A DNA stretch of 64,000 bases from Acidobacteriota bacterium (GTDB lineage Bacteria; Acidobacteriota; Terriglobia; Terriglobales; Acidobacteriaceae), in assembly GCA_018268895.1 (NCBI GenBank), contig JAFDVP010000007.1, forward strand, positions 186,001 through 250,000, written 5' to 3'. The notes under the pieces were generated by a model. It saw only the letters and a list, made by a program, of their open reading frames with translations, had not been told where the DNA came from and ran no database searches. Position numbers and translations under genes: made by a program. Positions 25,208 to 33,803 of the stretch are shown in pieces (the stretch's first letter is position 1; each line of letters begins with the position of its first letter).

Positions 25208-27928
25208 CTACTCTGCGCGAAGAGCAACGGAAGGATCGACGCTGCCTGCGCGTCTGGCAGGCAGACCACTTGCTGCCAGCGCAACAATAGCGACCCCGAT
25301 AATGGCAAAGAGATAGCTGGTGAGGTCCAGCGGTTTGACTCCGTAGAGAGAGCTCTTCAGGCCTCTGGAGGCGGCCATCGCAAGCGGTATGCCAATGGCG
25401 ACACCAGTTGCCGTCAGCAACAGACTTCCGCGCAGAATCATCCACACGATCTGCGCGCGTTGTGCACCGAGCGCCATCCGCACGCCAATCTCCGCACCGC
25501 GCCTGTTCACACGATAAGACAGGGTTCCGTAGAGTCCCGTAGCGATGAGAACAATGGCGAGGATGCCGAAGCATCCAGCGAGGCGCGCAAACATGATCTG
25601 CTGCGAGATCGATTGCTCGAAGACTTCGCTCTGCGCCATGGGATCGAGCAGCGGTATATCCGGATCGATCTGCTGCATGAACTTGCGTACTGTAGGCAGC
25701 ATCTCCATGGGGTTGCCTTTGACGCGCATCTCAACGTTGAGCTCATTTTCAAGGCCGCCCTGGGTGAAAAGAACCCACCGCATGGGCCGCGTCTCTTCCG
25801 TGATGCCGGTATATTTGTGGTCTTTCACGACACCTACGATCAGCTTTGGCCTAAGCCCCCTGGTATTCGTGAGGACATGGCCGACAACATTCGTTGTGCC
25901 GAGATATTTCTTTGCAAATGTCTCGTTGACGATGATGACCGTCGTGGCTGAGGCAGAGTCTCCATCGGAGAAGTCTCTTCCCTGCACAATGGGCACTCCC
26001 ATGGTGCGGAAGTAGTCCGAACCAACGATGTTTTCTCGATACTGAGCCTGCTCGGGCTCAACTCCATTCGGTTTGTGTCCATCGACCAGGAGGCCACCGT
26101 TATTGTTCGACCATCCCGACCCCGGTCGATTGGAGGCGAAGGAGACGGATTCGACTCCAGGTATCGAGCGCAGCCGCTGCTGCAACCCGACGAAGAATGC
26201 GATGCTCTCTTCCTTCGATTTCACATGTTGCGGATGAACACCGAACACGAGAACGCCAGCTGGTTTCTGGCCGAGAGGAATGTTCATCAGATTGCGTAGA
26301 GTTCCCAGCAGCAATGCGGCTCCTACCAGCAACACGACACACATCGCGACCTGTGTGACGATGACAATGTTTCCGGTGCGTACCTTTTGCGACGTCGTTT
26401 GCGATGCAGCCGCCGAGCTGCGCAACGCCATGTCCGGCCCAGAAGACATGGCTGCCCGCAGCGGAGCCAGGCCGAAGACGAGAGCCAGTAGCAGAAGTAT
26501 GCTCAGCGTGAACCAGAGAACCGTCGTGTCTGGCTGAAGGTTCGAGTCGATTCGCGCCCATGCGCCAAGAGCCTTCGTTGCGCCCAAGGCGAAGATCCAC
26601 GCTGCCGCTCCACCAAGCGTTACCAGCAGAAGGCTCTCGGTCAGCAGCTGTCTTGCGATCTCCCTGCGCCCTGCGCCCAGTGCCAGGCGGATGCTGAACT
26701 CTCTTTGCCGGTTGGCGTTACGCGCCATCAGCAGCATGACGACGTTACACATCGCGATCAACAGCACCAGACCAACCATCGCCATCAACGTCTTCAAGGA
26801 ACGCGCGAAAGAGTCATCCTGACTGTCGAACTGCTTTGCCGGGAGAAACGAAAGTTGCGGAATCTTCTCTCCTGCGCGCTTTTGTGCGATCCCGAGATAG
26901 GCAGCCTGCTGGAAGATCCCCTGCGCCTTGGCCAATGCCTGCTCGCGGCTTACCCCAGCCGGTATCCGGGCCATCAGACGCATGCACCAGAACTGAGGGA
27001 TCGTCAGATATGTCCCGTCCTCCGCTGGATTTCCCCAGGCATTGAATTCAGGATCGCTTTGTAGCGGAATCCAGAAGTCCAGTGGAAGACTACCTTCGGT
27101 TCCTTCGAACCCTTTTGCTGCAACGCCAATGATCGTGAAGGGGTGCGCCTTGATAAAGAGCGCCTTTCCGATCGCGTCCGGATCGCGGGAATAGTGCGTC
27201 GTCCAGAACTTCTCGCTGATGACGACATTTGGGGCATGATCATCTTCATCCTTTTCGATGAGGCCGCGACCCAGCTCTACACCAACGCCTAACCCGGTGA
27301 AGTAGTTCCCGCTGACCATGTCTCCCGCTGCTTCTTCGGGAACAGTTCCAACCCGCACAGGCGCCTTTCCGCTGGAAGACATCGGGATGAAGCCGATGAC
27401 CTCCGCGAGGCCGCTGTGCTCGCGCAGTTCGCGATATGCGGCGTAAGAAAACGAGGTAGCCTCGTCGCCGGTATTGTGCGCACCCGTGGGAAAGCCTGTG
27501 GTGTGCACGTAGACGACCTTCGATGCGTCATGCACAGGCAGCATCTTCATCAGCACCGCATGCATCACGCTGAACACAGCCGTGTTCGCCCCCACGCCAA
27601 GGCCCAGTGTAAGGACACATACAACGGTGAACACAGGTGTCTTCACCAGTTGACGCACACCATATCTCAGATCACGCGCAACGTTGTAAAAGAACATGGT
27701 CGTCCTCGCTTCCTTCCTCTGCTGTGTGAGCAGTGTCAGATTTCCGAACTGCCGCCGTGCCGCACGCTTTGCCTCGGCCGTATCCATTCCCTGACGCTCG
27801 TACTGCTCGGCCAGCATCCCGATGTGCGCTTCAACCTCTTCGCTGAACGCAGTGTCGTCCGCCGACTGCGCAAACAACGCTTTGAGTCTCGACAGAAAGA
27901 TGCGTATGCGGTCCGTCAGGCTTGGCAT
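25208..27928 (-). CDS. ABC transporter permease, MacB/ADOP family
   Basis: 906 residues from ATG 27928, five bases after the padR stop; a longer frame overlapping padR is rejected. The layout is that of acidobacterial duplicated orphan permeases: an N-terminal helical domain (about 1-75, SEEVEAHIGMLAEQYERQGM), a first helix near FTVVCVLTLGLGVGANTAVFSV, a MacB periplasmic-core domain, an FtsX triad, then a second core and FtsX triad to about 900. No ATPase is encoded beside it, which is usual for these orphans. Role inferred: envelope efflux or mechanotransmission; substrate unknown. Coupled to and presumably repressed by the upstream PadR. Confidence 0.9.
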   Translation of the reverse strand: MPSLTDRIRIFLSRLKALFAQSADDTAFSEEVEAHIGMLAEQYERQGMDTAEAKRAARRQFGNLTLLTQQRKEARTTMFFYNVARDLRYGVRQLVKTPVFTVVCVLTLGLGVGANTAVFSVMHAVLMKMLPVHDASKVVYVHTTGFPTGAHNTGDEATSFSYAAYRELREHSGLAEVIGFIPMSSSGKAPVRVGTVPEEAAGDMVSGNYFTGLGVGVELGRGLIEKDEDDHAPNVVISEKFWTTHYSRDPDAIGKALFIKAHPFTIIGVAAKGFEGTEGSLPLDFWIPLQSDPEFNAWGNPAEDGTYLTIPQFWCMRLMARIPAGVSREQALAKAQGIFQQAAYLGIAQKRAGEKIPQLSFLPAKQFDSQDDSFARSLKTLMAMVGLVLLIAMCNVVMLLMARNANRQREFSIRLALGAGRREIARQLLTESLLLVTLGGAAAWIFALGATKALGAWARIDSNLQPDTTVLWFTLSILLLLALVFGLAPLRAAMSSGPDMALRSSAAASQTTSQKVRTGNIVIVTQVAMCVVLLVGAALLLGTLRNLMNIPLGQKPAGVLVFGVHPQHVKSKEESIAFFVGLQQRLRSIPGVESVSFASNRPGSGWSNNNGGLLVDGHKPNGVEPEQAQYRENIVGSDYFRTMGVPIVQGRDFSDGDSASATTVIIVNETFAKKYLGTTNVVGHVLTNTRGLRPKLIVGVVKDHKYTGITEETRPMRWVLFTQGGLENELNVEMRVKGNPMEMLPTVRKFMQQIDPDIPLLDPMAQSEVFEQSISQQIMFARLAGCFGILAIVLIATGLYGTLSYRVNRRGAEIGVRMALGAQRAQIVWMILRGSLLLTATGVAIGIPLAMAASRGLKSSLYGVKPLDLTSYLFAIIGVAIVALAASGLPARRAGSVDPSVALRAE

Positions 27929-27932
27929 AGGA

Positions 27933-28277
27933 TTAACCCTTAGCTTCAAGAGCCAGCACACGGCCGATTACAGAGGAGATCCGCTCCCAGTTCTCCATCT
28001 CAACCGCAAGCTGTTTCAGGCCGCGTTTGGTGATGCTGTAAAACCGCGCGCGACGGTTGTTCTCCGATATGCCCCATACACTGGTGATCCAGCTCTTCTG
28101 CTGGAGACGGAGCAGCGATGTGTAGACGGTTCCTTCGTTCAAGGTGAGCACATCTTCACTGAGCTGCTCGATCCTACGCGCGATACCGAAGCCATGCTGC
28201 GGGCCTAGGGCGTGCAGGGTCTTCAGGATCATCAGGTCCAAAGTCCCCTGTAACACTTCCGATCTGTCGGTGGTCAT
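27933..28277 (-). CDS. PadR family transcriptional regulator
   Basis: 114 residues, winged helix at about 8-85 (VLQGTLDLMILKTL, GYGIARRIEQLS-like, LNEGTVYTSLLRLQQKSWI, RRARFYSITKRG) with a C-terminal dimer helix. Gene order padR-ADOP is typical for Acidobacteriota. A large dyad lies directly upstream (28285-28339) and is the obvious autoregulatory operator. Confidence 0.93.
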   Translation of the reverse strand: MTTDRSEVLQGTLDLMILKTLHALGPQHGFGIARRIEQLSEDVLTLNEGTVYTSLLRLQQKSWITSVWGISENNRRARFYSITKRGLKQLAVEMENWERISSVIGRVLALEAKG

Positions 28278-28284
28278 TAACTAA

Positions 28285-28339
28285 CTCCTATGGATACTGC
28301 AAAGGAGTAACATAACTTCCTTTGCAATGTCCATAGGAG
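28285..28339. promoter_or_regulatory. Large dyad operator upstream of padR-ADOP
   Basis: Left arm ctcctatggatactgcaaag plus gag, right arm its complement (ctttgcaatgtccataggag after cttc), 20 of 23 positions match, with a 9-base centre. It ends eight bases before the padR start codon and should cover its promoter. Symmetry of this size suggests two PadR dimers. Confidence 0.8.
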
Positions 28340-28391
28340 TGCTATACGCTCGCAACTCTTAAAAGTTCGACGAGTCGGAAAAACCGTTCAT

Positions 28392-30680
28392 TTACTTCGC
28401 TCCCACTGGCTTCCCGCGCCATGCGCTTGCCCACTTCGACGGCTGCGGGCCCATCACGAACTCCAGCGTTGCGCCCTGCATGATGTCTTTGTAGCGGATC
28501 ACGGGTTCGTTGAGCGGCTTGCCGTTCAGCGTTGCCGACTGGATGTAGATATTCCCACCCCAGCGAGCGGGCTCGCCGGGGACCCCGGGGTTCGCCGCGC
28601 CGGCGTTCTTTGCATTCACCGTGAAGGTCTTGCCGTTGCCCAGCTTCATGGCGAACTTCGAGAACATAGGGCTGCCGATCATGTAGTCGCCGCTCGCGGG
28701 ATTCACGGGGTAGAAGCCCATCGCCGTAAAGAGGTACCACGACGACATCTGGCCACAGTCGTCGTCGCCGTCGAGACCGGCGGGCTGGTTGGCGTACTCC
28801 GCGTTGGCGATCTCGCGCACCTTCGCCTGCGTCTTCCATGGCTGGCCGCTGTAGTCGTACAGGTAGCCGTAGTGGTGGCTGGGCTCGTTGGAGTGAACGT
28901 TGTGCTTGCCCGCGAAGTGCTGGTCGAGCTTCGCGTTATACTTGTCCGCGCTGCCCATCAGCTCGAGCGTTCCGGCGATGTCGTGGAACGCGCCCCAGGT
29001 GTACACCCACGCATCGCCCTCGGTCCAGCCGGAGACGGAGCGGTTGCCGGGCGTATCGCGCGGACCTCCGATCGGCGCCCACTTGCCGTCGGACGTGCGG
29101 CCGTTCATCAGCCCCAGCGCGGGGTTGTAGAGGTTCTTGTAGTTGAGCGACCGATGGAGGAAGAACTCGTAGTCCTTCTCGCGGCCAAGCGCTTTGGCGA
29201 CCTGCGCCACGCACCAGTCGTCGTAGCTGTCTTCGATGGTGCGCGAGGAGGCCTCGTCGGTCTTGTCGGTGGGGATGTAGCCGAGCTGCTTGTAGTAGGT
29301 CAGGCCGCCGCGCGCCTCATAGGGCGTGTGCGGCTCGCGGTCGAGCCAGCGGCGCGTGGTGTCGCCGTCGGGCGGCGTCATCGCGTCCTTGTAGACGGCC
29401 TCCCACGCGGTCTTGCGGTCGAAGCCGGTGAAGCCCTTGTTGATGGCCTCGGCGACCAGCGAGTCGGCATGTGTGCCGATCATGATGTTGGTGTAAGAGG
29501 GGTTGGGCCACTTCGGCATCCATCCGCCTTCTTTGAAGTTCTGCAACAGCGCCGTGATCATGCCAGGCACGCGCTCCGGGGCCATCAGCGCGATCATGCT
29601 GCTCTCGGCGCGGAAGGTGTCCCAGATGGAGTAGGCGGTGTAGGACTCTCCGTTATGTATCTTGTCGTCGAAGGCCGAGTAGTAGCGGCCGTACTCGGAG
29701 AAGACGCGGGGGTAGAGCAGCGCGTGGTAGAGCGCGGTGTAGACCATCTTTCGCTGGTCGTTGGTCGCGCCCTCGATGTGGACGCGGTCGAGCTTGTTGT
29801 TCCACGCGGCAGTCAGCTTGTTGCGCACGGTGTCGAAGTCCCAGGCGGGAATCTCCTTGCGCAGGTTCTCGCGCGCCTGGTCGACGGAGAGGAACGAGGT
29901 CCCGACGCGCACCTCGACCGTCTCGCCGGGGGCGAACTCGGCGTAGGCTCCGCGCGCGACCTTCGCGCCATAGTTTTCCATACCGTAGGTCGTGGCGTTC
30001 TTCCATGCGCTGCGGAACTCCACAACGAAGTAGCCTTTGAAGTTCGGCAGGACGAACGGCCCAAGGTTGCGGTCGGTGCGGTCGGGGTTGTAGCCGGTGA
30101 ACTCATGCTTTGCAATGTTGAGGTTCACCATGCCAGGAACACCGGGCCGCGACATCTCCGCCAGCACGCGCCCTGCTTTGCCATTGGGGAAGGTGAAGCG
30201 CATGTACGAGCAGCGCTCGGTCGCGGTGATCTCGGCGCGGATGCGGCTGCCGTCCTTCGCCGTCATCCACACGGAGTAGTAGTCGGGCCGCGCGATCTCG
30301 TCGGAGTGCTTGAAGGCCATCTGCCGCGCCTCAGGAGTCGTTGCAGGTTGTCCCACCTGCGGAACCAGCGTGATGTAGCCGTAGTCGCCCATCCAGATGG
30401 CGGGCTGGTGTGTGCCCATAAAGCCCTGGATGTTCGTGTCCTCGTACTTGTAGCTGACGACGCTGAGCTTGTTCTGCCTCGTCTGCGCGGTCCAGTTGAT
30501 CATGCCGAAGGGAGGCGTGACGAAGGGCATGGTCCCGCCGTAGCCGATCGGGCCGGAGCCGGTGCCGATGTAGCTGTTCACCTCGTCGATGTTGCCTTTG
30601 GGCGGAGCCGCCAGCGCGGATGCAGTGATGGCAAGCGTGGCAAGACAGGCAGATACGTTCAGCGCGCGTCGTTTCTTCAT
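28392..30680 (-). CDS. GH92 family glycoside hydrolase (alpha-mannosidase type)
   Basis: 762 residues. Signal peptide 1-24 (cleavage after SALA). The whole mature protein follows the GH92 outline: NSYIGTGSGPIGYGGTMPFV at the start, IQGFMGTHQPAIWMGDYG, YHALLYPRVFSEYGRYYSAF, YSIWDTFRAE, GGWMPKWP, and DDDCGQMSSWYLFTAMGFYP near residues 650-675. GH92 enzymes are calcium-dependent inverting exo-alpha-mannosidases acting on alpha-1,2/1,3/1,4/1,6-mannosides; the specificity here is not predictable. Periplasmic or exported; probably feeds mannose-rich glycans (fungal or plant) to the cell. Confidence 0.93.
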   Translation of the reverse strand: MKKRRALNVSACLATLAITASALAAPPKGNIDEVNSYIGTGSGPIGYGGTMPFVTPPFGMINWTAQTRQNKLSVVSYKYEDTNIQGFMGTHQPAIWMGDYGYITLVPQVGQPATTPEARQMAFKHSDEIARPDYYSVWMTAKDGSRIRAEITATERCSYMRFTFPNGKAGRVLAEMSRPGVPGMVNLNIAKHEFTGYNPDRTDRNLGPFVLPNFKGYFVVEFRSAWKNATTYGMENYGAKVARGAYAEFAPGETVEVRVGTSFLSVDQARENLRKEIPAWDFDTVRNKLTAAWNNKLDRVHIEGATNDQRKMVYTALYHALLYPRVFSEYGRYYSAFDDKIHNGESYTAYSIWDTFRAESSMIALMAPERVPGMITALLQNFKEGGWMPKWPNPSYTNIMIGTHADSLVAEAINKGFTGFDRKTAWEAVYKDAMTPPDGDTTRRWLDREPHTPYEARGGLTYYKQLGYIPTDKTDEASSRTIEDSYDDWCVAQVAKALGREKDYEFFLHRSLNYKNLYNPALGLMNGRTSDGKWAPIGGPRDTPGNRSVSGWTEGDAWVYTWGAFHDIAGTLELMGSADKYNAKLDQHFAGKHNVHSNEPSHHYGYLYDYSGQPWKTQAKVREIANAEYANQPAGLDGDDDCGQMSSWYLFTAMGFYPVNPASGDYMIGSPMFSKFAMKLGNGKTFTVNAKNAGAANPGVPGEPARWGGNIYIQSATLNGKPLNEPVIRYKDIMQGATLEFVMGPQPSKWASAWRGKPVGAK

Positions 30681-30731
30681 CGATGAAACGATAGCAGGTC
30701 ACTTCGTGGCGCGTGTACCGGATTTGAAACT

Positions 30732-30777
30732 CCGGGTGCCCATCCTTAGCCGTATGGCGGATAAGGGTGGGAATGAG
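30732..30777. repeat. R2 palindromic repeat copy
   Basis: gggtgcccatccttagcc ... ggataagggtgggaatga; same hairpin core as the other R2 copies. Confidence 0.65.
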
Positions 30778-30814
30778 AGATCTTTGCGCCGCCCGGCCGT
30801 ATCCTCGGTACGTC

Positions 30815-31003
30815 TCAGTAAAAAAAATCGGCGCAGCTCAGGAAGTAGCCGCAGGTGCGGCAGATGAGCTTGCAGCGGCTGTCTTCGAGCCGCGAGGAGC
30901 AGGTGGGGCAATAGACCTGATGGTGCTCAGCCTTAATCGGGCACTGGACCGTTTCAGGCAAAGGCTCGGCCGTTTCGCCTGCGGATGCGGATGAGAGAGA
31001 CAT
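30815..31003 (-). CDS. Small Cys-rich zinc-ribbon protein (62 aa)
   Basis: Seven Cys; two pairs, C32/C35 (CPTC) and C48/C51 (CRTC), make a zinc ribbon, with extra C44 and C57 in DSRCKLICRTCGYFLSCADF. The C-terminal part is the conserved half of a small protein I have seen in many bacteria with no assigned function. The N-terminal 28 residues are disordered. The pattern of paired Cys at fixed spacing makes a chance ORF very unlikely. Divergent from osmC. Confidence 0.75.
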   Translation of the reverse strand: MSLSSASAGETAEPLPETVQCPIKAEHHQVYCPTCSSRLEDSRCKLICRTCGYFLSCADFFY

Positions 31004-31130
31004 TTTGCAAGCCTAGCGCACTTTACGAATTTTTCAACCGCCGCCGCGCGACCCGGAGGCATCGAATCATGTACCGTCAAATTACCGGCACGGACTCTGA
31101 CGCAACCGGTTGAAGACAAAGGAGAGGGAC

Positions 31131-31553
31131 ATGGATCGCTACGCAAGCGCCGTATGGCACGGCACATTGAAAGAGGGTAAGGGAACGATCAGCACCCAGA
31201 GCGGCACGCTCAAGGAGACGCAGTACAGCTTCGCCGCCCGTTTTGCCGAGGGCGTGGGCACCAATCCCGAGGAGTTGATCGCCGCCGCGCACGCCGGCTG
31301 CTACACGATGGCGCTGAGCGCGCAGTTGACCGAAGCGGGCTTCAAGCCGGAGAGTATTGAGACCAGGGCCGTCGTCACGCTCGACCTGCACGATAAGCCG
31401 ACGATCACGAAGATTCACCTCACGAACACGTCGAAGGTGCCGGGCATCGACAAGGCGAAGTTTGACGAGCTGGCGGGCAACGCCAAGGTCGGCTGTCCGG
31501 TGTCGAAGGTGCTGAAGGGCGCCGAGATTACACTGGACGCAACGCTGGCTTAA
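31131..31553 (+). CDS. OsmC family peroxiredoxin
   Basis: 140 residues from ATG 31131 with aaaggagaggg immediately upstream. Two redox Cys, C57 (HAGCYTMAL) and C122 (VGCPVSKVL), at the spacing of OsmC thiol peroxidases, and Arg37 in the active site. It reduces organic hydroperoxides using dihydrolipoamide-type thiols. A hairpin terminator follows 25 bases after the stop. Confidence 0.93.
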   Translation: MDRYASAVWHGTLKEGKGTISTQSGTLKETQYSFAARFAEGVGTNPEELIAAAHAGCYTMALSAQLTEAGFKPESIETRAVVTLDLHDKPTITKIHLTNTSKVPGIDKAKFDELAGNAKVGCPVSKVLKGAEITLDATLA

Positions 31554-31578
31554 ATTTGTAACGGATACAGGTGTTTAT

Positions 31579-31611
31579 CAAGGGCACAGCTTTGTCTGTG
31601 CCCTTGATCTT
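31579..31611 (+). terminator. Terminator after osmC
   Basis: caagggcacag-ctttgt-ctgtgcccttg is a perfect 11 bp stem with a 6-base loop, followed by atcttt. The T-tract is short. Confidence 0.75.
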
Positions 31612-31779
31612 TGGCGCTATCACGCCCGGAACATCTGTTTGTCGAAGTGGAAGGGCCTCGGTTCGGCAATCTGGACCATTGCGAACTGTGTCGATCCGCC
31701 AAATGGCGGACGCTCTTCTCGAAATGCTTTTCGCACAGTCTTTGCGTTCTCGGGTCGAGTGATCTCTCTCCTCAACTTT

Positions 31780-31915
31780 GTCATCCTGAGCGGAGCGCAG
31801 CGGAGTCGAAGGATCTGTGGTTTTCGAGGGTGTCTGATGTCTTTCGAACTGTGTCTGGCGTGGATAAAACGCAGGTCCTTCGACTCCGCTGCTACGCCGC
31901 TTCGCTCAGGATGAC
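31780..31915. repeat. R1 palindromic repeat, two-armed copy
   Basis: Left arm gtcatcctgagcggagc, right arm caggtccttcgactccgctg and cttcgctcaggatgac. It fills much of the 390 bp gap between osmC and the CDF gene; besides this and the terminator I see nothing there. Confidence 0.85.
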
Positions 31916-31943
31916 ACAAGTAACTCCGGTCGGTGAGATCAGC

Positions 31944-32897
31944 TCAGTGCGAGTGGTCGTGGCCGTGATGGTGGTGGCCGTGCGCGCCGACCTCTTCCGC
32001 TTCGGGGGGTGAGCTGCAGCCGTGCGTGGTCTCGCAACCGGTCGTCTCGAATTGGATGGTGGTGTGGGTGATGTGGAAGCTGTCATGAAGCCGCGTGTTG
32101 ATGGCGTTGAGGATGCGCGCGCACTCCGACGCAGGCATCTCGCAGACCGTGATGTGGCTGGCCAGCGCATGCGAGCTTGCGCCGAGACTCCAGACGTGGA
32201 GGTCGTGGACGTCGAGTACGCCTTCGACGCCCGCCATCGCCTCGCGGACGGCGGGCAGCTTGATGCCTCGCGGCGTCCCTTCCAGCAGGATGTTGAGCGT
32301 CTCGCGAATGATGCCGACCGAACTCCACAGGATCATGGCGGCGATCAGCAGCGAGAGCACGGGGTCGACCCAGCTTCGGTGCGTGGCGAGGATGGCGGCG
32401 CCGCCCACGATGACCGCGGCGGTCGAGAGCGTGTCGCCAAGCATGTGCAGAAAGACGCTGCGAATGTTGACGTCGCCCGAAAACTTCCAGAGCAGCGCGG
32501 CGACGGTGCCGTTCATGATGACGCCGGCGGCGGCGACCTCCATCATCAGCTCGGGCTCCACCTCGACCGGCACGCTCAGGCGATGGATGGCGGTGATGGC
32601 GATCCACACGGAGAGCACGACCAGCGTGGCCGCGTTGACGAAGGCGGCGAGCACGCCCGCGCGCTGGTAGCCGAAGGTCTTCTCGTCGTTCGCGGGACGC
32701 GACTGGAAGTAGACGGCGACGTAGGAGAGCACAATGGCCAGCAGGTCGGAGAGGTTGTGGCCGGCCTCGGAGATCAGCGCGAGCGAGTGGGCCTTGAGGC
32801 CGAAGAGAAACGTCGCCAGCACATAGGCCGCAGTAAGCCCCATGGAGAGCTTCAGGACGTTCTGCATACGGCGGTTTGGTCCGGCGACCATGTGCAT
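31944..32897 (-). CDS. Cation diffusion facilitator (CDF) zinc/cobalt exporter
   Basis: 317 residues, six helices between about 15 and 215. The metal site is H-x3-D on helix 2 (EAGHNLSD) and H-x3-D on helix 5 (HMLGDTLS), the zinc-type arrangement. A cytoplasmic C-terminal domain (about 220-290) is followed by a His-rich tail (HGHHHHGHDHSH). It exports Zn2+ or similar ions by proton antiport. No good ribosome site at any of the three N-terminal Met; M1 or M11 are possible starts. 28 bp downstream of the DUF3592-like gene and likely co-transcribed. Confidence 0.92.
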   Translation of the reverse strand: MHMVAGPNRRMQNVLKLSMGLTAAYVLATFLFGLKAHSLALISEAGHNLSDLLAIVLSYVAVYFQSRPANDEKTFGYQRAGVLAAFVNAATLVVLSVWIAITAIHRLSVPVEVEPELMMEVAAAGVIMNGTVAALLWKFSGDVNIRSVFLHMLGDTLSTAAVIVGGAAILATHRSWVDPVLSLLIAAMILWSSVGIIRETLNILLEGTPRGIKLPAVREAMAGVEGVLDVHDLHVWSLGASSHALASHITVCEMPASECARILNAINTRLHDSFHITHTTIQFETTGCETTHGCSSPPEAEEVGAHGHHHHGHDHSH

Positions 32898-32925
32898 GGG
32901 TTAAGTGTAGTCCTGCGAAGGTGCT

Positions 32926-33447
32926 TCAGTCCGCGTGGGTGGCGTGGTCGCGGCTCTCCTGCAGATGGCGGTCGATGCCGAGGATGGGCCGGGGGGTGTC
33001 CGCGCTCAGGCGCAGGCCGCTCCAATTTTCTGCTACAACGATGCTGTTGGCGGGGTTGTGCGGCTCGTAGCGCACCTGCACGGGCAGGTCGGTGCGTATG
33101 TCGCGAACGAGGTCCGACAACGTGGTGACGTCCTGCGCGGCCTCGTAGCTGACTCCGGCGATGCGGTAGTTGTAGACGATCACCTGCGGCGTGGAGTGGC
33201 TGTCCTCGGTCTCGGCGGAGTGGTGCAGGTGGCCTTCGGCTGTCTCGGTGATGCTGCCGTCGGTGATGCGCCCTTTGGCGGCCAGCTCTTCGCGGCGGGC
33301 GCGTTCCATGTCTTCGATGGAGGGGCGCGGCTTGCGGAGCAGGTACCAGGCGATGCCTCCAACTGCTGCCGCTGTGGCGGCAATCGCCAGCGTATTGCGC
33401 GGGGAGCGCAGTGCGGGAGAGAGCATCTCTGGCAGAGAAGAGAGCAC
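32926..33447 (-). CDS. Single-pass membrane protein with DUF3592-like domain
   Basis: 173 residues. One transmembrane helix (about 19-37) followed by a charged stretch, then a beta-rich domain VIVYNYRIAGVSYEAAQDV ... VQVRYEPHNPANSIV that has the DUF3592 pattern (a stalk domain with Y-x-V-x-G ... V-x-Y-x-P-x-N-P). Function unknown. Upstream of, and probably co-transcribed with, the CDF exporter, so a role in metal export is possible but not supported by sequence. Confidence 0.65.
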   Translation of the reverse strand: MLSSLPEMLSPALRSPRNTLAIAATAAAVGGIAWYLLRKPRPSIEDMERARREELAAKGRITDGSITETAEGHLHHSAETEDSHSTPQVIVYNYRIAGVSYEAAQDVTTLSDLVRDIRTDLPVQVRYEPHNPANSIVVAENWSGLRLSADTPRPILGIDRHLQESRDHATHAD

Positions 33448-33570
33448 GAAGGAGTCCTGAGAAGAAGCATAGCCCAGCCCCGGCGGTGGGCGAATGGCCG
33501 GTTTGGGGGAGGCGTATCCGGAGAGGTTCCGGGTATCCTGCCGAATTCGTTTTTACATGCCAGGGTGCTT

Positions 33571-33674
33571 GGGTGCCCCATCCTTGCGCAGCAAGGGTGG
33601 GAATGAATCCGATCTGTACCGGGACGAAGATCGTTCATCCCACCCTTCGCTACCGCGAAGGATAGGGCACCCGG
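33571..33674. repeat. R2 repeat, two-armed copy
   Basis: gggtgccccatccttgcgc ... cacccttcgctaccgcgaag and gatagggcaccc: two R2 cores in inverted order, about 100 bases end to end. Part of the 356 bp gap before hslV. Confidence 0.75.
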
Positions 33675-33691
33675 CCTGTAGCGGTGTAAGA

Positions 33692-33754
33692 CGGGTCGAG
33701 CTTCGCTCGAATGAACCCACACATGCGATGAAGCCGCATGTATGGGGCACCCGG
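33692..33754. repeat. R2 repeat (two-hairpin form)
   Basis: Reverse orientation of the 8031 and 62216 copies: gggtcgagcttcgctcgaat, then acatgcgatgaagccgcatg and tatggggcaccc. Ends 50 bases before the likely hslV start. Confidence 0.8.
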
Positions 33755-33803
33755 CGTACTGGAGGTTTGGCACGGGCCGGCAGGCGGGGCGATATACTGG
33801 GAT

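Noticed and set aside
28872..30686. 604-codon plus-strand ORF antisense to the GH92 gene
   Set aside because: Frame mirrors the GH92 codons; low-complexity Val/Arg/Gly composition and no family motif.
31780..31915. R1 elements as terminal inverted repeats of an insertion sequence
   Set aside because: No transposase ORF between arms; spacers are only 40-60 bases.
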